This document shows positions 1-7,281 of a stretch of 64,000 nt of DNA, in pieces. Numbering within the stretch: the stretch's first letter is position 1; each line of letters opens with the position of its first letter. A model generated the notes under the pieces. It searched no databases. It saw only the letters and a program-made list of their open reading frames with translations, and was not told the DNA's origin. The translations under genes were made by a program, and so were the position numbers. The stretch lies in contig NZ_AZEH01000039.1 of assembly GCF_001436275.1 (NCBI RefSeq), forward strand, positions 62,001-126,000, given 5' to 3'. The stretch is from Liquorilactobacillus oeni DSM 19972 (GTDB taxonomy: Bacteria > Bacillota > Bacilli > Lactobacillales > Lactobacillaceae).

Positions 1-261
1 AGCCTGTCTGACGGCTGCAGTAGCGAGAGCTTCAATATGGACATTTGGCAGCGCAGTGTAGACTTTTTTAAATTCTTTTAATGCATTAAGCGTTCTTTTA
101 ATCGGCTCTTCTTGTAGGATTTTTTCTGGTCCCATGTTTTCTGACAGCCGGACCATTTCCTTGAGCTGATGTGTAGCTACCATATTGGCATCTTTCTTAA
201 CTTGCGTTACTTTCAATCTAACAGAGTTTGAGCCAAGATCGATTACCACAAAGTTTATCAT
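1..261 (-). CDS. ppx: Ppx/GppA-type exopolyphosphatase, N-terminal part (cut by window edge)
   Basis: The reverse strand reads inward from an ATG at 261 and stays open to the window edge, giving 87 residues. The start carries the motif VIDLGSNSVRL, the first phosphate-binding loop of the ASKHA-fold Ppx/GppA phosphatases, which remove terminal phosphates from polyphosphate or pppGpp. The ATG lies six bases after the ppk stop, so it is the third gene of a ppx-ppk-ppx operon and is probably translated from the same message. Unlike the first Ppx of this operon, the phosphate loop is intact here, so this is the better candidate for the active exopolyphosphatase. The C-terminal half is not visible. 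Confidence 0.85.
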   Translation of the reverse strand, partial: MINFVVIDLGSNSVRLKVTQVKKDANMVATHQLKEMVRLSENMGPEKILQEEPIKRTLNALKEFKKVYTALPNVHIEALATAAVRQA

Positions 262-267
262 TACTTT

Positions 268-2430
268 TTATTCCTCTCTCTTATTGTCAGGCAACTGTAC
301 AGGGTCTTCATGATGTGTCATTGGGGTAAATGCAGCAGCATCATTTTTTTCCTCTTGCTGTCTTTCTAACAATAATTTATTCTTTTTTTGAGCTTCCTTT
401 ATAAAGTATTCTTGAGAATTCAGCCTTGAAAGTCCACGTCTATCAATTTTAACAAAACTGTCATTACTAAGAACTCGTGCTTTAACATTATCCTCCCACA
501 TTGTCATGAAAATTGAAATGATTTTGCGTTGCAAATCTTCTTGAAGTGCTGGAAACAAAAGTTCGACACGACGATCGAGGTTTCTTGTCATCATGTCAGC
601 ACTTGAAAGATAAACATCTTCTTTACCTTCATTATAGAAATAATAGATACGGCTGTGTTCTAAGAAACGGCCAATAATTGAATGGACCTCAATGTTATCA
701 CTGATGCCCGGAATGTTGTTCTTTAAACAGCAGATTCCACGAATGATCAATTCGATCTTTACACCTGCAGCTGATGCTTCATAAAGTTTTTCAATAATTT
801 TTTGATCAGAAAGTGAATTCATCTTCATCCTGATTAATGCTTTTTGACCAGTTTGAGCAACTTTGATTTCATCATCAACCTTTTTTACGATAAACTCGCG
901 AATTTTGTGTGGTGAAATATGAAGTTTATGGAAATAAGGCGGTTTGGAATACCCAGACAGCATATTGAAAAGATTAGAGGCGTCTACACCGATATCGCTA
1001 TTTGCGGTTAATATACCCATATCGGTATAGAAATTAGCAGTAACATCATTGTAGTTGCCAGTTCCAAGGTGCAAGTAACGTCTAATTCCATCTTCATCAT
1101 GTCTGATTACAAGAGCAATCTTACAATGAGTCTTTAAACCAACCAGTCCATAAATTACGTGACAGCCCATTTTTTCCAGCTGTTTAGCCCAGCGTACGTT
1201 ATTTTCTTCGTCAAAACGTGCTTTGACTTCCACTAGTACGGTAACTTGTTTTCCATGTTGGGCAGCCATACCAAGATATTTAATGATTGGAGAATTTCCA
1301 GATACACGGTAGAGTGTCATTTTGATTGCTAAAACATTTGGATCTGTCGCTGCTTGTTCAATAAAACGAACTACTGTTGAGAAAGAATCATAAGGATGGT
1401 GCAAAAAGAAATCCCGTTTTCGTAGAGCACTGAAAATATTTTTCCCAGATGTCAGCTTAGGATCTACGAAGGGAGTGAAGGAACTATAGCGAAGTTCTTT
1501 ATGGCCCTCAACAAGGCCTGATAGTTTTTTAAGAAAGGTTAGGTCGATTGGTCCATTTATTCGATAAATCGCCTTGTCTTCAACACCCAGTGTTTCAATG
1601 AGTCTCTTACTAAGGCGGTTCCCCATTGTATTTTCAATTTCAAGCCGCATCACTCCGCCATGTTCGCGCTTTTTCAATTGTTTTTGGACTTCCCGCAGTA
1701 AGTCAGAAGTATCTTCTTCTGCAACGTCTAAATCCATATCACGAATAACACGGTAAGCGGCAGCTTCACTGACTTTATAACCAGTAAAAAGACTGCCGAT
1801 AAATTCTTTGATAATATCTTCGATAAGAATGAAAGTATTTTCTTCATGAGGCAAACGGACCAAACGAGAAAAAACATCTGGGATACGCACGGTTGCAAAA
1901 CGCTTATTTTTTTGGTTGCTGTTTTCATGAATTCTGACTGCAATATTAATCGAGTTATTGCTGATAAATGGGAATGGACGGGAAGAATCATCAGCTAATG
2001 GAGTAAGAACCGGATAAAGCTCATCGTTAAAGTAACGTCTGATAAATTTATATTGTCCTTCAGTAGCATCTGCAGCTTTAATAATTTTGATGTTGTTTTT
2101 TTCAAGTTGTGGCAGTAAAGAACGATTATAGGTAGTGTACCTTTTTTCTACCATTTTTTGTTCCTTTACGTTGATAGCATCGATTTGTGCTTTAGGAGTC
2201 ATTCCAGATGCGTCCGTTGTTTGAATATTAACAGAATACATCTTATTAAGAGAAGCTACTCGTACCATAAAAAACTCGTCAACGTTGCTTTGAGTTATTC
2301 CTAAGAAGTTTACTCTTTCGAGAAGAGGATTTTCTGGATCACGAGCCTCTTCTAAGACTCTGCCGTTAAAATCGAGCCAACTTAATTCGCGGTTTTTAAA
2401 ATAACTATGTTTATTGAATTTATCTATCAT
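268..2430 (-). CDS. ppk: Polyphosphate kinase (PPK1)
   Basis: The 720-residue protein makes and degrades inorganic polyphosphate using the gamma-phosphate of ATP. The N-terminal domain starts with NRELSWLDFN. Two catalytic histidines are visible: H435 in KTHCK, the autophosphorylated residue, and H454 in YLHLGTGNYND, at the same numbers as in the E. coli enzyme. The length is typical of PPK1. The ATG overlaps the stop of the upstream ppx-like gene by four bases (ATGA), which implies translational coupling, and a second ppx follows six bases after its stop. Synthesis and hydrolysis of polyphosphate are therefore co-transcribed. The C-terminal tail past residue 690 is charged and not conserved. 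Confidence 0.96.
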   Translation of the reverse strand: MIDKFNKHSYFKNRELSWLDFNGRVLEEARDPENPLLERVNFLGITQSNVDEFFMVRVASLNKMYSVNIQTTDASGMTPKAQIDAINVKEQKMVEKRYTTYNRSLLPQLEKNNIKIIKAADATEGQYKFIRRYFNDELYPVLTPLADDSSRPFPFISNNSINIAVRIHENSNQKNKRFATVRIPDVFSRLVRLPHEENTFILIEDIIKEFIGSLFTGYKVSEAAAYRVIRDMDLDVAEEDTSDLLREVQKQLKKREHGGVMRLEIENTMGNRLSKRLIETLGVEDKAIYRINGPIDLTFLKKLSGLVEGHKELRYSSFTPFVDPKLTSGKNIFSALRKRDFFLHHPYDSFSTVVRFIEQAATDPNVLAIKMTLYRVSGNSPIIKYLGMAAQHGKQVTVLVEVKARFDEENNVRWAKQLEKMGCHVIYGLVGLKTHCKIALVIRHDEDGIRRYLHLGTGNYNDVTANFYTDMGILTANSDIGVDASNLFNMLSGYSKPPYFHKLHISPHKIREFIVKKVDDEIKVAQTGQKALIRMKMNSLSDQKIIEKLYEASAAGVKIELIIRGICCLKNNIPGISDNIEVHSIIGRFLEHSRIYYFYNEGKEDVYLSSADMMTRNLDRRVELLFPALQEDLQRKIISIFMTMWEDNVKARVLSNDSFVKIDRRGLSRLNSQEYFIKEAQKKNKLLLERQQEEKNDAAAFTPMTHHEDPVQLPDNKREE

Positions 2431-3935
2431 TTTACTTGCCTCCGTTGTTTCAAGACTGGTTTTATACCAAAAACCTTTTCAAAAAGATCTGACTTATTAT
2501 GAAAAGACCAATTTTCCAAAGCAAGATTTTGATTAGAATAAGCAAAAATAATCATTTCTGTACCACGAAGTGAAACAGAAATTTTGTTGATCTTTTCTTC
2601 ACGTGAATCATCGAGTGCGTCTGCTAAACGCAAAAGTGCAGCTAGTTTGGCAACTTTCATCTGAACTTCAGGATCGAGTTTTTGAAAATGAGGCTGTTGT
2701 GATTTAGGTGATTCGCTGCTGTGATAGCGGGAAACTTCTGCGATAATCTGGTTTTCCTCGTTTGAAAGGCCAATTAGTTTGTTAGCTTCAAGAATATAGG
2801 CAGAGTGGCGATAATGCCCCTGCTGATTGATATAGTTGCCGATATCATCAACAATACAGGCAATCTGCAGTAAAAGACGTTCTCTTTTTCCCAAATGGTG
2901 TATTTTTTTAAGCTGGTCAAAAAGATGAAGAGCAATTTTTGAAACGTTTTCCCGATGTGACTTACTAGTCAAGTAACGACCTGCAATATTTTCGGCCGCA
3001 GTAATGATTATCTTTTCCAAATGCTGTTTATTGATGCCGACTTTACGGGCACGTTCAAGTGCTAATCCATCTGAAACAGTAATATTTGTAAGAATAATCT
3101 TCTCAACATTGGTGAGTTTTATGATTTTATGGATCAACAAAAAATAAGGTACAATCCGTACAACCTCATTTTCATCTACATTAAAGTAATCCATTATGAA
3201 TTGATCAGATGAATTTATCAGTTTTTGATAGACAGTGTCAAAGTTGACACTGTCCATTGTGAAATAACTTTTTCCAGCGGGAATGTATTTACTGTTAATG
3301 GCCGCTGCATCTTGGATAATTAAACTGGAAGGTTCTTTATTACCGGAAAAGACGTGGCGCAAATGTTCCAGCTTGCTTCCAATATAATCGTCAAGTACTT
3401 CGACGGGATTGCTGGTTTCTGGTTTTAGTGCTGCAGAAACTTCATGGACTTGTGCAGTACCTAAATCAATATTCCAAGTTGACGCAAATTTTTGTTTGCT
3501 GAAATGTGAAAAAGAAACTCGTTCGGAGCCTAGGCTCAATAAAAAAGTAGATGTAGCACTAATTTTTTTAAAATTTTCTAAGTGTGTAATAATTGCTGTA
3601 GCTTTATAGTAAGTTAACTGGCTGGTATTTAACCAGCGTACTCTCAAGGATGTTCGAATATAAATCTGTTCTCCTAAGTAGCGGGCGCTGATTGCATCCA
3701 AAGACTGCTGGTTAGCCCAGAATTTATAATTCTTAACACCATATCCCTTCAGTAATCTTAAAAAACCGTTTAATGCTGTAGCGATTGTTTCTATGTTGTG
3801 TTTATATTCATAACTGCGATTATCAAAAAAATTAGAAGTAGCACCTTCAATTACTCTAAGTGAACGTAAAACAATTATTGAAAGGTTAACTTGTCTTGAA
3901 GTCATGTAAATGATACCATACAATTTTTCCGCCAA
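2427..3935 (-). CDS. ppx: Ppx/GppA-like protein with degenerate catalytic loops and HD-like domain
   Basis: About 502 residues, first gene of the polyphosphate operon. The first half aligns in layout with Ppx/GppA phosphatases, but the phosphate-binding loops are poor: where a Gly-rich DIGGGS loop is expected there is LSLGSERVSF. The second half resembles the C-terminal HD domain of Ppx, yet the HD doublet reads DD (VDDIG, residues 365-369 counted from the GTG at 3944). Other helices of the domain and the RYH segment are kept. The start is uncertain: a GTG lies at 3944, but the GAGGTGAG site overlaps it and is better placed for the TTG at 3935, chosen here. It may be a regulatory or weakly active paralogue of the third gene in the operon. 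The operon position supports a polyphosphate role. Confidence 0.75.
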   Translation of the reverse strand: MAEKLYGIIYMTSRQVNLSIIVLRSLRVIEGATSNFFDNRSYEYKHNIETIATALNGFLRLLKGYGVKNYKFWANQQSLDAISARYLGEQIYIRTSLRVRWLNTSQLTYYKATAIITHLENFKKISATSTFLLSLGSERVSFSHFSKQKFASTWNIDLGTAQVHEVSAALKPETSNPVEVLDDYIGSKLEHLRHVFSGNKEPSSLIIQDAAAINSKYIPAGKSYFTMDSVNFDTVYQKLINSSDQFIMDYFNVDENEVVRIVPYFLLIHKIIKLTNVEKIILTNITVSDGLALERARKVGINKQHLEKIIITAAENIAGRYLTSKSHRENVSKIALHLFDQLKKIHHLGKRERLLLQIACIVDDIGNYINQQGHYRHSAYILEANKLIGLSNEENQIIAEVSRYHSSESPKSQQPHFQKLDPEVQMKVAKLAALLRLADALDDSREEKINKISVSLRGTEMIIFAYSNQNLALENWSFHNKSDLFEKVFGIKPVLKQRRQVK

Positions 3936-4187
3936 ATAACTCACCTCAGTTTTTAATTACTAAGTTAATTTTAACATGTTAATAGCCGTTATAAAGAAAA
4001 GATTATGTAAATATGAATGATAAAATGCGATAAAAAGTTATGGACACAATTAACTGACAAAAACAGGTGACTCGTGGTATTATCTTTTAGAGCAGTAAGA
4101 TTTGCTTTTTACTGGCTTAAGATAAAAGTTATCGTATAATAGAATAAACCGTATAATAAGATTAGCGAATAGGAATGAGTTATATTC
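3936..4187. promoter_or_regulatory. Divergent promoter region between ppx-ppk operon and ddl
   Basis: This 250-base spacer separates two divergent genes. On the plus strand there are two TATAAT boxes (4135-4140 and 4152-4157) ahead of ddl, neither with a good -35. On the minus strand a TAAAAT box with an upstream TG falls within a perfect 12-base palindrome (TTAACATGTTAA, 3971-3982), close to the start of the ppx gene. The palindrome could be an operator, but this is only inference. Confidence 0.4.
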
Positions 4188-5309
4188 ATGAACAAGAAAA
4201 AATTGCACATTGCGTTATTTTTTGGAGGAAATTCATCTGAACATGATGTTTCAAAACGTTCCGCACATAATATCTATGATGGACTGGATAAAGATAAATA
4301 TGATGTTTCCGTATTTATGTTTACTAAGAAAGGGTATTTATTAGGCAACCAAGCTTCGAAAAGAATTTTTGATGGCGAAGACGAAGATAAAGTGGTAGCA
4401 GACGTATTGCCGCATGTTGATTTTACTAACCCTCTGGCTAATATTCAAAATATTTCAGAAGTTAAAAATATTGATATCTTTTTCCCTGTTATCCATGGGA
4501 ACATGGGTGAGGATGGGACTGTGCAAGGCCTTTTTCGACTGCTGAATAAACCGTGGGTAGGTAGCGGGGTTGCTTCTTCTGGTATTTCTTTTGATAAGGA
4601 TCTGACAAAACAGCTGCTTTCCTACCATGGTATTCGTAATACTAAATATGTAGTAGTAACTCCTGAAAATAGGGATGAGTATACTTATGAAAAATGCAGT
4701 GATAAACTCGGTAAGACACTTTTTGTAAAACCGGCAAGGCAGGGCTCTTCGGTTGGTATTTATAAAGTTGAAAATAAGGAAGAATTTGATAAGGCAGTTC
4801 AAGATGGATTCCACTATGATTTCAAGTTATTGGTAGAAGAATCGATTGAACACCCTCGTGAGGTTGAATGTTCAGTTTTAGGAAATCGCAAGATTAAAGC
4901 ATCAAAGCTTGGAGCAATTAAGATTCCGGAAAGTGATATTTTCTACGATTATAACAATAAATTTGTAGATGCTTCTGGCGTGGAATTTCAACTGCCTGTA
5001 AATCTTCCTAAAGAACTTGCTGCTGAAATTGCCCAGATGTCACTGGATGCTTTTAGGGTTTTAGATAATCGTGGTTTGGCAAGAATGGATTTTCTTGTTG
5101 ATAAAAATAATGTCCCTTATTTCGGTGAAGTGAATACTTTACCAGGTTTTACTAATATTTCTTTGTATCCGCAGTTATGGGAAGTTACTGGAATTGGTTA
5201 TAGTAAGCTACTTGATAGACTGATTCAATTAGCTATTGAAGAATTTAATGATAATGCTAAACTACACTATGATTTTGTTGAATTAGGCAAGGAAAAACTG
5301 CCTGATTAA
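4188..5309 (+). CDS. ddl: D-alanine--D-alanine/D-lactate ligase, Phe-type
   Basis: This ATP-grasp ligase of 373 residues makes the terminal dipeptide or depsipeptide of the peptidoglycan precursor in the cytoplasm. Visible marks are the N-terminal FFGGNSSEHDVS, the VIHGNMGEDGTVQG segment, the ATP-grasp KPARQGSSVG loop and the Mg-binding EVNTLPGFT. At the specificity loop it reads FYDYNNKF (residues 252-259). In E. coli DdlB the last position is Tyr216. Phe at this place is the known signature of ligases that prefer D-lactate, as in vancomycin-resistant Leuconostoc and many lactobacilli. I therefore infer D-Ala-D-Lac precursors and intrinsic vancomycin resistance. The gene is single, with an AGGAATGAG ribosome site and its own terminator. 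Confidence 0.95.
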   Translation: MNKKKLHIALFFGGNSSEHDVSKRSAHNIYDGLDKDKYDVSVFMFTKKGYLLGNQASKRIFDGEDEDKVVADVLPHVDFTNPLANIQNISEVKNIDIFFPVIHGNMGEDGTVQGLFRLLNKPWVGSGVASSGISFDKDLTKQLLSYHGIRNTKYVVVTPENRDEYTYEKCSDKLGKTLFVKPARQGSSVGIYKVENKEEFDKAVQDGFHYDFKLLVEESIEHPREVECSVLGNRKIKASKLGAIKIPESDIFYDYNNKFVDASGVEFQLPVNLPKELAAEIAQMSLDAFRVLDNRGLARMDFLVDKNNVPYFGEVNTLPGFTNISLYPQLWEVTGIGYSKLLDRLIQLAIEEFNDNAKLHYDFVELGKEKLPD

Positions 5310-5321
5310 TTATGTTAATTT

Positions 5322-5373
5322 AAAAAACTCGAGGATTCATCCGAATTGTTCGGAAAAGGATCTTCGAGTTTTT
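5322..5373 (+). terminator. Terminator after ddl
   Basis: Ten-base arms AAAAACTCGA and TCGAGTTTTT enclose a smaller hairpin (TCCGAA/TTCGGA). The downstream arm ends in a T run just after the ddl stop. Confidence 0.8.
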
Positions 5374-5428
5374 CAATTAATTGCGTATGTATAGTCGTCA
5401 GCTAGTATAAAGGGGAGATGTTAATGTT

Positions 5429-5977
5429 ATGAGATGCTCGTGGGCGACTTCTGAAAGTAGTCTTTTGATTGCTTATCATGATAATGAATGGGGTAAAGTA
5501 CATAAAGATGAAAGAGATATTTTTGAACTGCTCAGTTTAGAAATAATGCAGGCTGGTTTAAAATGGGAGCTGATCTTAAAAAGACGGCAAGCAATCAAAA
5601 GGGCCTTTGATAATTTTGAAATTGCTAAAGTTGCACTATTTACAGATGCAAAGATAGAAACACTCATGCAGAATTCACAAATTATTAGAAATCGACGTAA
5701 AATTCTTGCAATTACTAATAATGCAAGAGTTTTATTACAATTACAAAAAAACGGATTTATCTTTTCAAAATATCTGTGGCATTTCACTGAAGGCCGTCCA
5801 ATTAATAACAATTGGCAATTTAGTGAGCAGGTACCTGCGAAGACCCCCTTATCTGCTAAGATTGCGCTTGATCTTAAAAAGATGGGTTTCAATTTTGTGG
5901 GCCCGACTATTATTTATTCTTTTTTGCAGGCAACGGGCGTGGTAAACGACCATATTGAAACTTGTTCTTTTAAGTAA
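5429..5977 (+). CDS. tag: DNA-3-methyladenine glycosylase I
   Basis: A base-excision repair enzyme of 182 residues that removes 3-methyladenine from alkylated DNA. It matches E. coli Tag residue for residue at key sites. The zinc-binding set is C3, H17, H175 and C179, the catalytic Glu is E38 and the base-stacking Trp is W46. The start is the ATG at 5429: the nearby upstream ATGs are out of frame, and AGGGGAG at 5411-5417 serves as ribosome site with a slightly long spacer. It stands alone, between the ddl terminator and a decayed gene. Confidence 0.95.
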   Translation: MRCSWATSESSLLIAYHDNEWGKVHKDERDIFELLSLEIMQAGLKWELILKRRQAIKRAFDNFEIAKVALFTDAKIETLMQNSQIIRNRRKILAITNNARVLLQLQKNGFIFSKYLWHFTEGRPINNNWQFSEQVPAKTPLSAKIALDLKKMGFNFVGPTIIYSFLQATGVVNDHIETCSFK

Positions 5978-5996
5978 TAAAAGAGGAGTTAAAATA

Positions 5997-6108
5997 ATGC
6001 AACAAGTATCTTTTCATACATTTGCTTATTTTAAATACCTAAGTATAAAGTAATTTATTTAAATAGTGTTGCTAATGTCAAATTTTGGCAAAAGGAATTG
6101 TGTTAATA
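5997..6108 (+). pseudogene. Decayed short gene, possibly a VOC/glyoxalase fragment
   Basis: A strong AAGAGGAG site is followed at the right distance by an ATG at 5997, but the frame stops after 18 codons (6053). A second frame then reads ...NSVANVKFWQKEL before stopping. That segment resembles the first helix of vicinal-oxygen-chelate proteins (…V..FWQ..L). A frameshifted and deleted gene is the simplest reading. The remaining 3' part is missing where repeat copy A begins. The family guess is weak. Confidence 0.3.
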
Positions 6109-6194
6109 GTCGTTAGACTTTGAGCATTAACAGCAAATTATAGATTAAAAAGAGGGACTGGGTCAAAAGTTAACCTTTGACCTAGTCCCTTTTA
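6100..6194 (+). repeat. Dispersed repeat copy A (internally deleted)
   Basis: Carries the repeat's 5' block (TAATAGTCGTTAGACTTTGA, then GCATTAAC) and its 3' palindrome (GACTGGGTCAAAAG... pairing with ...CTTTGACCTAGTCC), but lacks the roughly 85-base central block. It sits between the 3' ends of tag and uspA. The palindrome has A-rich and T-rich flanks on both sides, so it can terminate both genes. Confidence 0.7.
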
Positions 6195-6219
6195 CATATA
6201 AAAGCAAGTATCTTTTTGA

Positions 6220-6705
6220 CTACTTATTTTTATCTTTAGCAGTAACCGGCTTATTTTCAATGTCAGTCCGTACAACTAAAACATCACACGTTGCTGTTCT
6301 AGTAACGTATTCTGTAACAGATCCTATCAGTAATCGTTCAACTGCATTAAGTCCGGTTGCACCAAGTACTATTAAATCAGTTTTTTGTTCATCAGGGATA
6401 TCTTTTGCAATTACAGGTTTAGGCGCACCATACTCAATGGCATAATCAATGTTTGTCAATCCAGCATCTTTCGCTTGGCTAACATATTTTTCCATAATTT
6501 CTTTGGCATTGTCGGCAACTTGTTCAACCATTGTTGTATCAAAACTTGAGATGTTCTGGAAAGCTCTGGTATCAACAACATGCAGCAGATGAACCTTGGT
6601 TTTTTCACCATTTCGTTGTGCAACAGAGACAGCTTTTTTAAAAGCAAGTTCAGCTTCTTTTGAACCATCAACAGGAACCAAAATATTCTTGTATTGTTGT
6701 AACAT
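6220..6705 (-). CDS. Universal stress protein UspA family
   Basis: A 161-residue single-domain Usp protein, a small cytoplasmic ATP-binding stress protein of unknown exact role. It begins with KNILVPVDGSKEAELAF. The nucleotide-binding motif G-2x-G-9x-G(S/T) is present as GATGLNAVERLLIGSVT near the C-terminus, so it belongs to the ATP-binding subgroup. The ATG at 6705 is chosen over an in-frame GTG nine bases earlier because AAAGGGG lies eight bases upstream of it. The gene has its own promoter and ends into the palindrome of repeat copy A. Confidence 0.93.
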   Translation of the reverse strand: MLQQYKNILVPVDGSKEAELAFKKAVSVAQRNGEKTKVHLLHVVDTRAFQNISSFDTTMVEQVADNAKEIMEKYVSQAKDAGLTNIDYAIEYGAPKPVIAKDIPDEQKTDLIVLGATGLNAVERLLIGSVTEYVTRTATCDVLVVRTDIENKPVTAKDKNK

Positions 6706-6734
6706 ATGAATCACCCCTTTATTTTCTCACCCTT

Positions 6735-6762
6735 ATTGTACGTTAAGTTAAATAAAAAACAA
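6735..6762 (-). promoter_or_regulatory. Promoter of uspA
   Basis: On the minus strand a TTGTTT -35 (6757-6762) and a TACAAT -10 (6735-6740) are separated by 16 bases, about 30 bases upstream of the uspA start. Confidence 0.55.
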
Positions 6763-6850
6763 AGTACAGTGTCTCAAAAAATTATTTATTTATAAAAAAG
6801 GTTTGTTGTAATTTACCCAATTGAAGAGACAGTATTTTATAAAAAGGGGA

Positions 6851-7028
6851 GTATGCCAATGTCGTTAGGTTTTGAGCATTAACCGTGAATTACGAACATA
6901 GTCTGAATTTGGCTATGAGTAATTCATGGTTAAGCGAAAAAGACTGATTATTGCAATGCGTTAATGCGCATATTACAAATTAAAACAAAAAGACTGAGTC
7001 AAAAGTTAACTTTTAACTCAGCCCTTTT
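6851..7028 (+). repeat. Dispersed repeat copy B (full length)
   Basis: A full copy. The 5' block (GTCGTTAGGTTTTGAGCATTAA) leads into an imperfect foldback whose arms TTAACCGTGAATTAC and GTAATTCATGGTTAA enclose CATAGT/GCTATG. A linker follows, then a 3' palindrome (GACTGAGTCAAAAGTTAAC...). It lies between uspA and the 6S RNA gene, and its palindrome plus T run probably ends the 6S transcript. Confidence 0.8.
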
Positions 7029-7030
7029 CA

Positions 7031-7231
7031 AGCAAGCTTTAAACTTGCTAATCCGTCTGATGCCGTTAATCATCTCTGTAGTTGAACCCGCTGGCTAGCA
7101 GGTGGTTTCCTTTAGACTGATTTCAAACTTCCCAAAATGGGCATGTCATCTACCAGCCGCTCTAGAAACCTAAATATATAGGTGTTCGGTCAACCTTACA
7201 TTATGAGATAACGCGTACATCCCAGATCCAT
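7031..7231 (-). ncRNA. ssrS: 6S RNA
   Basis: A strong promoter on the minus strand (TTGCTA, 17 bases, TAGAAT) drives about 200 nt with no ORF. The two ends pair (GGATG..CGCGTTATCTC near 7207-7224 with GAGATGATTAACGGCATC near 7057-7075). A large unpaired bubble and an upper stem (GCTGG-TAG against CTAGCCAGC) follow, giving the closing stem, bubble and apical stem that define 6S RNA. The 3' strand contains GGGTTCAA, TACAG and CGGCATC, as the E. coli molecule does. It lies directly downstream of rarA, as the Bacillus 6S gene lies by yrvN (rarA). 6S binds the housekeeping RNA polymerase holoenzyme in stationary phase. The exact ends are estimated. Confidence 0.72.
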
Positions 7232-7235
7232 CTTT

Positions 7236-7264
7236 ATTCTAGCATACTCAATTATCATTAGCAA
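7236..7264 (-). promoter_or_regulatory. Promoter of 6S RNA gene
   Basis: Minus-strand TTGCTA (7259-7264) and TAGAAT (7236-7241) with exactly 17 bases between them. Transcription would start near 7231. The promoter lies in the 50 bases after the rarA stop. Confidence 0.65.
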
Positions 7265-7281
7265 TTTGAAAGCAATTACAT

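Noticed and set aside
1574-1756. Open frame on the opposite strand within ppk
   Set aside because: Shadow of the ppk coding sequence, with no ribosome site or family similarity.
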